From positions 100,749,612 through 100,813,611 of the forward strand of contig OW240921.1 of the NCBI GenBank assembly GCA_933207985.1: DNA of 64,000 nucleotides, read 5' to 3'. Positions 55,628-64,000 of this stretch are shown here, piece by piece. Position numbers and translations under genes: made by a program. This DNA is from Pelobates cultripes. Lineage: Eukaryota > Chordata > Amphibia > Anura > Pelobatidae. The notes beneath the pieces are model-generated. The model was not told the DNA's origin. It worked only from the letters and a program-made list of their open reading frames with translations, and ran no database searches. How positions within the stretch are numbered: position 1 is the stretch's first letter; every line of letters starts with the position of its first letter.

Positions 55628-57124
55628 AGCGGCACTGTCATGCCGAATCCCTTTTTTTTTGTTAACCCCCCCTCCCGCCTCCACTACATCCAATTGACCC
55701 TCTAGTCACCCCCAAATGCCCTTAAGCCCCCCATATTACCTATTTATTCATCTTTATTTTCTTCTCCGATCTATATTCTGGGCGCCGCCATCTTTGTGTT
55801 GCTAGAGGAAGTCCCTGTGGGACACGTCATCTGCCCACACTAGTTAAACACTTGGACATGCAAACGGGAATTTCATCTATTCATTCATCAGACAGACGAA
55901 TAAATGAATAGAAAAATTAGATGAACAAACACTGAGTATCAGTGTTCGTTTGTTCGTTCAGTTTATTACAAGGAGGGAGCTACCGGCGCACAGCTCCCTC
56001 CTTGTAATATGTAAAGATAGAAGCAGCAGGGAGCTGTGCTCCCAGCCACTTCATAAGCCCCCCAGGTACCCCCTCACTCTATGGGGGTCAATATGACCCA
56101 CATAATAGCATAAGGGAGATTAAAATCTCCTGAATGCCCCTATACTGGGAGTAGGGGCATGTCAGCCTGTGGCTGCTCACTGTAAATAAAAAACCCTACT
56201 ATCCGGCCCCCACCCCTGTGCGGCGGGTGGGGGCCATAAATTACAATGAGGGGGGGACCTACTGTCCTTCCCTCCCCGGCCCCCACCCTTGAGCGGCGGG
56301 AGTGGGCCATAAAGATAATGAGGGGGGGGACCTACTGTCCTCCCCCCCAGACCCCCACCCATGGGCAACGGGTGGGGGCCATAATGATAATGAGAGGGGG
56401 GACCTACTGTCCTCCCCCCCGGCCCCCACCCCTGGGCGGCAGGTGGGGGCCATAATGATAATGAGGGGGGGGGACCTACTGTCCTCCCCCCCAGGCCCCC
56501 ACCCCTGGGCGGCAGGTGGGGGCCATAAAGATAATGAGGGGGGGGACCTACTGTCCTACCCCCCCCCCCGGCCTCCACCCCTGGGCGACGGGTGGAGGCC
56601 CTAAGTCAAATTCCCCCCTATCAAAGGTGACTAGGGGTCCCCACCCCCCCACCCAAATACAAAGGCCCCTACCTACCCCCCTCACCCTAAAATATAAAAT
56701 ATGCGCAGAGCCCTCCATGGGTGAAGAAGGATTATTTTTTTTTGCGCTCTGGTTTTTTCTTTTTCTTCTGGGTTTTTTTTTTTGCGCTCGGGTTTTTTAT
56801 TTTATTTTAAGTTCGACTGGTATGATGGTTTTTTATTTGGCCTTTTTTGAGGCTGAAAAATGAAGATTTTAGAAAAAAGAAGACGTTGAATGGTAAGTTT
56901 AATTTTACTTTACAGGTTAGTAATTTTATTCCCTCCTCACTATTTTTTAGGGGGCCGGGAGGGGGAGGACAGTAGGTCCCCCCCTCGTTATCATTATGGC
57001 CTCCACCCGCCGCCGCCCAGAGGTGGGGGTGGGGGGGAGGACAGTAGAGTCCCTACTTTGTCTTATGAGAGGGGGAGAAGAGGAAGAGATTGAGGAAAGG
57101 TAAGTTCGGCATGATAGTGCCACT
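55628..57124. mobile_element. TTAA-type element with 20-bp inverted ends
   Basis: The left end AGCGGCACTGTCATGCCGAA and the right end TTCGGCATGATAGTGCCACT are inverted with few mismatches, flanked by TTAA at 55624-55627 and 57125-57128. It is 1,497 bp, contains a GC-rich minisatellite and its inverse, and T-rich spacer (56725-56850). The frame at 56516-56863 is rich in low-complexity Phe and is not called. It lies inside hAT C. Confidence 0.92.
56195..56610. repeat. About 64-68 bp GC-rich minisatellite, six copies
   Basis: Each unit runs GGGGGGACCTACTGTCCT, CCCCCC, GGCCCCCACCCCTGGGCGGC, GGGTGGGGGCCATAA and GATAATGAG. The CCCCACCC...GGGTGGGG halves make each unit self-complementary. An inverted partial unit lies at 56947-57048 (GAGGACAGTAGGTCCCCCCC, GTTATCATTATGGC). 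Frames of 64-133 codons through it are artefacts. Confidence 0.94.
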
Positions 57125-57189
57125 TTAAGAACAGTTTGACAACTTACCTGGGGTCTGCTGGGATAAAAGGCATAGGAGCAGTGGTATGT

Positions 57190-57479
57190 GTTAGGGGTGA
57201 AGTGTGTATTAAAGGTGCAGTGTGTGTGAGCGGTGAAGTGTGTGCGTGAGGGTGGCAGTGTATGTCAGGGTTGCAGTGTGTGTGTTAGGGGGCAGTGTAT
57301 GTGTGGTGCAGTGTGTATGTGAGGGGGCAGTGTGTGTGAGAGTTGCAGTGTATGTGTGTTTGGGGCAGTGTGTGTATGGGTGGGCACTGTATGTGTCTGT
57401 GGGGCAGTGTGTGTATAGGGGGCACTGTATGTGTGTGTGGGGCAGTGTGTGTATGGGGGGCACTGATGTATGTGTGGGG
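57190..57479. repeat. GTGTATG-GGGGCAGT minisatellite, left part
   Basis: Tandem GTGTGTATG(G)GGGCAGT units of hAT C. The array continues at 60910 on the other side of the LTR retrotransposon, so it was split by the insertion. The last five bases (57475-57479, TGGGG) are the retrotransposon target site. Confidence 0.93.
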
Positions 57480-58490
57480 TGTGACGAAGTGCCCTTCGCC
57501 ACTTGTGCCTGGAGAGGACTGCTTGCCCGCCTCTTGCCCTGTGACTATGGCCCCTGGGATGTATTGCCCTTTAAAGACATGATTTGGGCATAATGGATTT
57601 GTGTTGTGCTGCTGCTGGCCCTTTAAGAACCATCTGGGGACATACTGTGGAGTTACTGGATGGCCACCATTTCCTGTATCAGAAGCACATGGTGAGAACA
57701 ATGGATGGCGGCCATTTTAACTCACAGACACTGTTTGGACTTTTCAACACGGTGCCATCTTGCCAGTATTTGGTGCACAGAGACATCGTGCAGTGGTTTT
57801 GGACTATACAGCAGGGGACACATTATACAGTGATTGTTTTTCATTTAGCCTGTATATGTTCTGCAGAATCTGCATTAAACTATATTTTCCAAAGTACTGA
57901 ACGGATCTGGGTGAATTTTGGATATGTGGTTCACCCAGATCCCCCGGTTCCAAGGATATACTTTTATGGGGTTATTGCATGTTTTGGGGTCCCTGTGATG
58001 TATATTTTAGACGTTATGAATGTTGTAAAAATTGTAATGTTTCTGGCCAGCAGATAATTGAGCTTTGTGTATTGTAGAAACTCAATTATCTAGCCTGGCC
58101 CAGAGGAGGAGTTTTGTGTTGCATAAATTGTGAGTTCTGTGTGCCAGTAAATCAGTCTTGTTCCAGCATTAAGCCTTGGCTCATGTTTGGGGGATTGGAG
58201 AAATACACTCTGGGATTGCTATAATCACTATACTCCCCAGGGTATGATCACTAAGTTCTGCTAAGAGCTTGTTCCTGCTCTCTGGGGAAAGAGAGGTTCA
58301 CCCACTGGAAGCTGGATCCTGGCCTTGGGTCCAGGGTGGGTGGAGACAGCAGAGACCCCAGCGCAGTTGCATCGCTGGAAGTGGGGTCTGCAGTGCTGAT
58401 GGTGTCGGTTGGAGTGCTTGGAGTCCTCGGCAAGCGCTAGGAGCATCGATTGGCGGAGGTACTCAGTCGGAGTGCCAGCGTTCCGTCACA
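57480..58490 (+). repeat. 5' LTR
   Basis: Starts TGTGACGAAGTGCCCTTCGC and ends CCAGCGTTCCGTCACA. The outer 7 bp (TGTGACG/CGTCACA) form the terminal inverted repeat. A 157-codon frame at 57584-58057 and a 164-codon one in the 3' LTR (60001-60495) start at the same point but differ in length because of a 1-bp indel near 57960, and are not called as genes. Confidence 0.96.
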
Positions 58491-58492
58491 TT

Positions 58493-58510
58493 TGGTGGCA
58501 GCGGCGGGAT
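58493..58510 (+). promoter_or_regulatory. Primer-binding site, tRNA-Leu type
   Basis: TGGTGGCAGCGGCGGGAT begins 2 nt after the 5' LTR. It is complementary to the 3' end of vertebrate tRNA-Leu species ending CCCACCGCTGCCA plus CCA, with one G-U type difference. The tRNA 3' sequence is recalled from general knowledge. Confidence 0.85.
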
Positions 58511-58621
58511 GGCGTCCTAGTGTGAGGACCAGCAGCTCAGAGACACCGGTAACGTGTGGAGTTACGGATTTATAATTGAGGGCAACGCTAGCCTCTGCGC
58601 AGCGTCCCTACCTACAGCAAC

Positions 58622-60010
58622 ATGGAGCTAGCAAGACCCTGGACAGCAGCCAGTGAATTGCAAATCCGCCTGTCACAGTGCTATGAGGGTGCTGATTTCA
58701 TGAAGGAAGTAAAGGCGCGGCTGGTCTGGTTTGGCCCAAACCCTTCAGATGAGGTGGTCCATCAAGTGATGCGCCTGTTGAGTGCTGAGAACCAAGACGC
58801 ACGGAACTACGAGTACCAACTGTGGAGTTTGGGGGTATTGACACCCCGTCTCCAGCGACAGAGTGAGTTACAGGGAGAGGAGAGCAGCGACCTCCCTTCC
58901 CAGCGGCAGTGCACCGTACAGAGGGAAGAGACAACCGGTCTCTCTCCCCAGCGGCGGCCTGAGTTCCAGGAGGAGGTGATGGTAGATCCCTCCCCCGTAC
59001 AGCAACCAGCGTCCTGGGGAGGGGAGGCAACCTGCCTCCCTCTCCAACAGCAGCCGGAGGTGGGCGACCTCATAGACTTGTCCTGGGGACACAGAGAGAT
59101 GGCAAGCGGAGATGGGACCGAAGTCTCTCTGCCAGCCCTACAGGGATGCTGGGCAGTCAGCCCAGGTCCCCAGCGGCAGTATAATATACAGGGAGAGGAG
59201 ACAACTGGTCTCTCTCCCCAGCGGCGGCCTGAGTTCCAGGAGGAGGTGATGGTCGATCCCTCCACCTTACAGCAACCAGCGTCCTGGGGTGTGGGGGCAA
59301 CCAGCCTCCCCCTCCAACAGCAGCCAGAGATACCGGGAGAGGGGGAAGACAAACCTAACCACACTGGCGCAGATGGGACCGCGGTCTCTGTGCCAGTCCT
59401 ACAGGGAGGCTGGACGGGCGGTCCAGATCCCCAACCAACCCCGCAGGGATGCCAGGAGGAGGAGGTAAGCGAAACTTCCCCTCCCCAGCTACATCCCAAC
59501 TGGGTCCTGGGGGCAGTGGATGAGCCTGCGATACCCACTGACCCCCTCCCAGCAGAAGAGCTGGCATCTGGGCAGAGCTCTGTTAGCCTCTGCCCCCCCT
59601 TTTCCCCTGTATCAGAGCCTGACTTACCACGGGTTACCCCAGTGGAAGAGCTGGCAGCAGGGCAGAGCGCCGCTGGCCTCTGCCCCCCAAGCAACACCAG
59701 CAGTTTGCCTAGCTGCACCAGGGAGACCGAGAGTGCTGCGCTGTCCCACTACAAACGTGAACCTACAGGCCAGTACCATTTATTGTGGGGGGGTTACTCT
59801 GCTTATTTTTCTTTGTGGGTGGGCTGCCCGACTAATCTAGGTACTGACCGGCAGAAGGTCAGGTACCTGTTTAGTCTTCCCCCCAAAGGGAAGATGTGTG
59901 ACGAAGTGCCCTTCGCCACTTGTGCCTGGAGAGGACTGCTTGCCCGCCTCTTGCCCTGTGACTATGGCCCCTGGGATGTATTGCCCTTTAAAGACATGAT
60001 TTGGGCATAA
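58622..60010 (+). CDS. Single ORF of the non-autonomous LTR element (462 aa), function unknown
   Basis: The ATG at 58622 is the first long-frame start after the primer site, and the stop is TAA at 60008-60010. Residues 1-80 look globular and helix-prone (LQIRLSQCYEG, MKEVKARLVWFGPNPSDEVV, NYEYQLWSLGVL). Residues 100-280 contain two copies of a 90-residue module (from EETTGLSPQRRPEFQEEVMV at 102 and again at 192), rich in Gln, Glu and Pro. Residues 311-358 have a smaller duplicated motif (EELASGQS / EELAAGQS). From residue 426 on, the frame reads into the 3' LTR and terminates there. No CCHC zinc knuckle, protease DTG, RT YxDD or integrase motif is seen. By position it corresponds to gag, but no gag homology was recognised. 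Residues after about 380 may simply be 3' untranslated sequence that is open by chance. Confidence 0.6.
   Translation: MELARPWTAASELQIRLSQCYEGADFMKEVKARLVWFGPNPSDEVVHQVMRLLSAENQDARNYEYQLWSLGVLTPRLQRQSELQGEESSDLPSQRQCTVQREETTGLSPQRRPEFQEEVMVDPSPVQQPASWGGEATCLPLQQQPEVGDLIDLSWGHREMASGDGTEVSLPALQGCWAVSPGPQRQYNIQGEETTGLSPQRRPEFQEEVMVDPSTLQQPASWGVGATSLPLQQQPEIPGEGEDKPNHTGADGTAVSVPVLQGGWTGGPDPQPTPQGCQEEEVSETSPPQLHPNWVLGAVDEPAIPTDPLPAEELASGQSSVSLCPPFSPVSEPDLPRVTPVEELAAGQSAAGLCPPSNTSSLPSCTRETESAALSHYKREPTGQYHLLWGGYSAYFSLWVGCPTNLGTDRQKVRYLFSLPPKGKMCDEVPFATCAWRGLLARLLPCDYGPWDVLPFKDMIWA
59884..59896 (+). promoter_or_regulatory. Polypurine tract candidate
   Basis: AAAGGGAAGATG lies directly before the 3' LTR start (59897). 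It is the expected place for the plus-strand primer of an LTR element, but it is short and broken by a T. Confidence 0.6.
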
Positions 60011-60909
60011 TGGATTTGTGTTGTGCTGCTGCTGGCCCTTTAAGAACCATCTGGGGACATACTGTGGAGTTACTGGGTGGCCACCATTTCCTGTATCAGA
60101 AGCACATGGTGAGAACAATGGATGGCGGCCATTTTAACTCACAGACACTGTTTGGACTTTTCAACACGGTGCCACCTCGCCAGTATTTGGTGCACAGAGA
60201 CATCGTGCAGTGGTTTTGGACTATACAGCAGGGGACAAATTATACAGTGATTGTTTTTCATTTAGCCTGTATATGTTCTGCAGAATCTGCATTAAACTGT
60301 ATTTTCCAAAGTACTGAACGGATCTGGGTGAATTTTGGATATGTGGTTCACCCAGATCCCCCGGTTCCAAGGATATACTTTTTATGGGGTTATTGCATGT
60401 TTTGGGGTCCCTGTGATGTATATTTTAGACGTTATGAATGCTGTAAAAATTGTAATGTTTCTGGCCAGCAGATAATTGAGCTTTGTGTATTGTAGAAACT
60501 CAATTATCTAGCCTGGCCCAGAGGAGGAGTTTTGTGTTGCATAAATTGTGAGTTCTGTGTGCCAGTAAATCAGTCTTGTTCCAGCATTAAGCCTTGGCTC
60601 ATGTTTGGGGGATTGGAGAAATACACTCTGGGGATTGCTATAATCACTATACTCCCCAGGGTATGATCACTAAGTTCTGCTAAGAGCTTGTTCCTGCTCT
60701 CTGGGGAAAGAGAGGTTCACCCACTGGAAGCTGGATCCTGGCCTTGGATCCAGGGTGGGTGGAGACAGCAGAGACCCCAGCGCAGTTGCATCGCTGGAAG
60801 TGGGGTTGGCAGTGCTGATGGTGTCGGTTGGAGTGCTTGGAGTCCTCGGCAAGCGCTAGGAGCATCGATTGGCGGAGGTACTCAGTAGGAGTGCCAGCGT
60901 TCCGTCACA
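59897..60909 (+). repeat. 3' LTR
   Basis: Matches the 5' LTR over its full length with about a dozen differences, for example GCCACCTCGCCAG against GCCATCTTGCCAG near 60172, single-base insertions near 60380 and 60632, and GGGGTTGGCAG against GGGGTCTGCAG near 60802. It ends CGTCACA, followed by TGGGG. Confidence 0.96.
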
Positions 60910-61290
60910 TGGGGCAATGTGTGTATGGGGGCAGTGTGTGTATGGGGCAATGTGTGTGTATGGGGCAAAGTGTGTATGGGGGCAGTGTGTATGGGGCAAT
61001 GTGTGTGTATGGGGCAATGTGTGTATGGGGCAATGTGTGTATGGGGGGCAGTGTGTGTAGTGTGTGTATGGGGGCACTGTGTGTATGTGTGGGGCAATGT
61101 GTGTATGGGGCAGTGTGTATGGGGTGTGTGTATGGGGCAATGTGTGTATGGGGGGCAGTGTGTGTATGGGGCAATGTGTGAGTATGGGGCAATGTGTGTA
61201 TGGGGCAATGTGTGTATGGGGGCAGTGTGTGTATGGAGGGTCAGTGTGTGTATGGGGCAATGTGTGTGTATGGGGCAATGTGTGTATGGG
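60910..61290. repeat. GTGTATG-GGGGCAAT minisatellite, right part
   Basis: Tandem 16-20 bp units of TATGGGGCAATGTGTG and TATGGGGGCAGTGTG. The array is more regular than the left part. His-Thr and Cys-Val frames of up to 146 codons are artefacts. Confidence 0.95.
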
Positions 61291-61302
61291 ATCCAAAGCT
61301 AG

Positions 61303-61405
61303 AGTTCACTCTCACGAGATTGCCACGGCAACGCTCCATGCTCGCGAGAGTAGGACCCGGAGGAGCTGCAGGTAAGAGCTCCCGGGTCCTCTCTCACTCC
61401 CTCCC
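61303..61405. promoter_or_regulatory. Palindrome-rich module with X-box-like core (copy C)
   Basis: The order is AGAGTTCACTCTCACGAGAT, TGCCACGGCAACGCTCC, ATGCTCGCGAGAG, GGACCCGGAGGAGCTGCAGG, then GAGCTCCCGGGTCCTCTC. ATTGCCACGGCAAC at 61319-61332 is an imperfect X-box-like palindrome. Same order as copy A. Confidence 0.5.
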
Positions 61406-61460
61406 CTCGGGGGGGGGGGGCAATTGCCCCGTTGCCCCTGGATCCGCCAGTGTTTGACAG

Positions 61461-62360
61461 TGACTTATTCAAAGCTTCAAAGTTTCATTTAACTTCCTGT
61501 TAACAAGTATACCACAGGGGTCAAGGGGGCAACACTATGAGGAAATCTGTAAGCCAGTGGATCCGTCGGTGAGTGAGTATGGAGAGAGTTCAGATTATGG
61601 CATGAATCAATTCTTCAGCAGTCGTTGGATGAATAGGGCCCCTTAAATGGAGAGGGATAAGCACTTTCTCTGCATTCACTACACTATGGTTAAGGGACTT
61701 TATAAATTGAGTGAATGGCCAGGTACTTAATAAAGTGGATCTGTCACTTTCAGAGGTTTTTGCATAGTCTTTTGCTTTTGTGCCCACCTCCATCGTCTTC
61801 TTGAAGACCTTATTCGGTTCCTGGTGCTTCATCTGCCAGGAGCTGCATCAATGCTGTAGCCTTGCGCTTGTGCTAGAGTACAACACGAACGTCTATGGAG
61901 GATCCTGCAAGTCTGCGGGTACCTCCATAGATCTCGTCTCTTGATGAGTGAGACGATGCCTGAATCCAACAGCTGTCACTTTGAATGGCTGCTGGGATTG
62001 GACAAACATTGTCAATATCAGGTTTGCTCATAAGACAAAGTAGCCATTGCGGTGTCTTTGGATTGCACAGGAATTTCAATAAAATTCCCACGCAGTCAGC
62101 ATGATCATCTCATAAAGATTGTACCTTTGTTGACTTGGATCCAAACTGCATACATTACTAAAATACTTCAGTGACTCATAATTTATATATGCAGTATATA
62201 GCCATGGCTCAAAATGTCCACTCACCATAAGCCATTGGCAAGTAAATAGTTAGCCTTAGTGGATAGAAGTTCCCCTCTTGAGAGTATACTATGGCTTGCA
62301 GCAGGGAATAACTTTAAAGGCCAGGTTAGTATCACATGACTACACATTTAAGCCCTGATA
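61461..62360. other. Unassigned sequence
   Basis: Nothing firmly recognised. AAAGTGGATCTGTCACTTTC at 61732 resembles a TTAA-element terminus but no partner was found. Minus frames of 72-80 codons have no motif. Confidence 0.4.
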
Positions 62361-62470
62361 TAGTTACATAGTTACATAGTAACATATGCCGAAAAGAGAC
62401 ATGGGTCCACCAAGTTCAGCCTTCCTCACATTTTTTGTTTTTTTGTTGTTGATCCAATTAGCTATATTAA
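62361..62470. mobile_element. TTACATAG-type dispersed repeat
   Basis: TAGTTACATAGTTACATAGT is followed by GCCGAAAAGAGACATGGGTC and CACCAAGTTCAGCCTTCCTC. This phrase is a very common interspersed repeat in frog genomes and helps assign the window to an anuran. The class is not certain. Confidence 0.55.
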
Positions 62471-62813
62471 TTTTGAACACCTTCCTATATTAGATTCTTT
62501 CTCAATTGCACCAAACAAACCAGTACTAATTACTGCATTAAGAAATTTATTTTAGGCAGTTGTCTAGGGCACAGTAAATATGATGTGCCGTTACTACCCA
62601 ATAAGATAGCTTTTGAAATCCGAAACAAGAGGTTTCAAACAACTGTGGGTGCTAAAATTCATGTTGGTGCTTTGTGACTGCAGGAGTCCAAGCCATAACA
62701 AAATAGCCACCCACATGTGGGAACATGATAGAATTGTGAGGGACATTCCCTGCTATCGTTCATAAACCACTTACAATTAGTACACTAATGAGGGATGCAG
62801 CACGATAAAATTA
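62471..62813. other. Unassigned AT-rich sequence
   Basis: Nothing recognised. Confidence 0.45.
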
Positions 62814-62942
62814 ACAGGGTTACTCACTGAAGTGAGAATTCAGAGTGAATTTCAAATTTAGAATCAAATAAGCCAAAGTGGACAAATTCTCTAATTCAGA
62901 CAAGCTTCTAGTTGACCTACTCTGGCCTTAAATTTTAAATGC
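62814..62942. mobile_element. GTGAGAATTC-family MITE, left half
   Basis: ACAGGGTTACTCACTGAAGT and GAGAATTCAGAGTGAATTTC match the left arm of 44519-44677. The right arm is missing after CCTTAAATTTTAAATGC. Confidence 0.55.
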
Positions 62943-64000
62943 AAAAACCTCTTTGCAAGTGGAGCAACTTTAATCAAGTTGTATTTATGATTTATAATTT
63001 ATATATAATATATATTTTTCCATCAGAAACACAGATATGCAAATATTACAAGGATTTTAAATACATATTTAACACAGTTCAATACTTTACATTGTCGTTC
63101 ACCTGGGATATGCCATCCAACAGATGCAATATACAATGTGTAGATACATTTACCAAGTAACGATGATCTGTAAATGGATAAACATTGTTAGGACATAGAC
63201 TCAGGTCACAGGTGTCACAGGTGTGCTGTAAGCAGGCTGGCCCATTCTGACTCCTGGGCAGTTAATGAAAGGTGCTTGCTAATTGATTTGTGTTGCTAAG
63301 GATGTATTTCATTTCAATAGACGTGAGCTATTGAGTTGAAATTTGAGACCTGAGATCTGAGGAGGCCAGGAACCAATAGGAAAGCTGGGGTCAGGAGTCT
63401 GTCACCACTACTAGACTGTCTTTTCCTTAGTATATCAGACATACCGCAATCACAAGCTACTGAATTAATATATGGTGTAGGGTTGTAGGCATTAATGGAT
63501 AACATTTCATGAAAATAGAAATGTATGAAATAATTATATTTTATTAAATTAAAATAATAATAATTTGAGAGTATGACAATAATGAATTATTATATTCAAA
63601 TGTTGGTAGTAGCGTTCGTTTTATTAAAGAATGTTAGAAGATGAGATAAGATATAGAATGTTTCAAGGTTTGTAACTGGAGTTGAAAACTACCCAGTGTG
63701 AAAGGAAGACAGAAAACAGATGTTTTTGCGGTTGTTTTACTACTGAAGAGCAGAATGAATACGATCTAGTAACCTGCCCCATGAAACGCATGATAAATAG
63801 ATGAAATGATCAAAGCAAGTCCCTAACCTTAGACATAAAAAGATTTTTTATTTTTCTCTTTTAAATGTTACAGGTAATTGTCTCATACATGAGGGCCATC
63901 AATTCACTCCAACAGCATTATCTTGTTCTTTAAATGCTAAATTAATGTTAAAGGGCTCATGATCATTTTATTTTATTTACAGTAAGTGGTGAGAAAAAAT
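62943..64000. other. Unassigned AT-rich sequence
   Basis: Nothing recognised to the end of the window. Confidence 0.45.

Larger units (their letters stand above)
57480..60909 (+). mobile_element. Young non-autonomous LTR retrotransposon
   Basis: LTRs of 1,011 bp (57480-58490) and 1,013 bp (59897-60909) enclose a 1,406-bp internal region. The element has TGTGACG...CGTCACA ends and a perfect 5-bp target duplication TGGGG (57475-57479 and 60910-60914). About a dozen differences are seen between the LTRs by eye, so it is recent. A tRNA-Leu-like primer site follows the 5' LTR. The only substantial ORF is at 58622-60010. No protease, reverse transcriptase, RNase H or integrase is present, and the space could not hold them, so replication must have depended on enzymes from another element. 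Confidence 0.96.
55475..61452. mobile_element. hAT-type element C with nested LTR and TTAA elements
   Basis: The left end is CAGTGGCGGATCCAG and the right end CTGGATCCGCCAGTG, inverted with one mismatch. Perfect 8-bp duplications TTTGACAG flank it at 55467-55474 and 61453-61460. After removing the LTR retrotransposon and the 1.5-kb TTAA element, roughly 1.0 kb of hAT sequence remains. It carries a GTGT/GGGGCA minisatellite and palindromic module copy C. No hAT transposase is visible, so it is non-autonomous. Confidence 0.94.

Noticed and set aside
58807..59718. 303-codon minus frame opposite the LTR-element ORF
   Set aside because: It is antisense to a GC-rich, repeat-built frame, begins and ends within the internal region and has no motif.
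58622..60010. 462-codon ORF as a host gene
   Set aside because: It lies between two LTRs with a matching target duplication and a primer site, and its last codons are in the 3' LTR, so it belongs to the retrotransposon.

Overview
This window is eukaryotic and looks like intergenic or deep-intronic DNA from a frog-like (anuran amphibian) genome. No host protein-coding exon, rRNA or tRNA gene can be supported. The recognisable content is transposable elements and tandem repeats. The anuran assignment is inference: it rests on abundant TTAA-target DNA transposons, piggyBac-like 72-bp MITEs, IR/DR Tc1 elements, hAT elements, L2-type tails and a TTACATAG-type repeat, in an AT-rich background. Species cannot be named. 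Two runs of exactly 100 N (22830-22929 and 34633-34732) are scaffold gaps, and both lie inside hAT-type elements.

Layout. 1-10.8 kb: AT-rich unique sequence with a 29-bp tandem array (1622-2094), a palindromic hAT MITE (4993-5128), a piggyBac-like MITE abutting a mosaic TTAA element (6467-7134) and a decayed LTR (8841-9775). 10.8-18.3 kb: a GATA microsatellite, a Tc1 element inserted at the start codon of an older Tc1, an L2-type LINE with reverse-transcriptase remnants, two more Tc1-type relics (one split by a MITE) and a purine-rich minisatellite in a hAT remnant. 19.5-26 kb: TTAA elements, a nearly full-length Tc1 on the minus strand and a hAT with 8-bp target duplications. 27-42 kb: a dense nest of hAT elements carrying minisatellites, with Penelope-like/(TA)n fragments, an internally deleted mariner and back-to-back TTAA elements. 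43-55 kb: further TTAA elements and MITEs, a solo LTR with a perfect 5-bp duplication (47559-48550), two tandem arrays and an L1-like relic. 55.5-61.5 kb: a hAT with 8-bp duplications that contains a 1.5-kb TTAA element and a young non-autonomous LTR retrotransposon (57480-60909) with one 462-codon ORF. 61.5-64 kb: mostly unique AT-rich DNA.

How the parts relate. Nesting is readable from target-site duplications. The deepest case is a TTAA element (33769-41829) containing a hAT (34259-41630), which contains a second hAT (36291-39013), a mariner relic and two TTAA elements. The points most worth following are: (1) a non-autonomous LTR element with near-identical LTRs, a tRNA-Leu-type primer site, no pol and a single repeat-built ORF that terminates inside the 3' LTR; (2) hAT-type elements that repeatedly carry internal minisatellites, three of which share a palindrome-rich module holding an RFX X-box-like core beside CTCGCGAGA-like motifs; (3) TTAA elements that share a single TTAA at their junctions.
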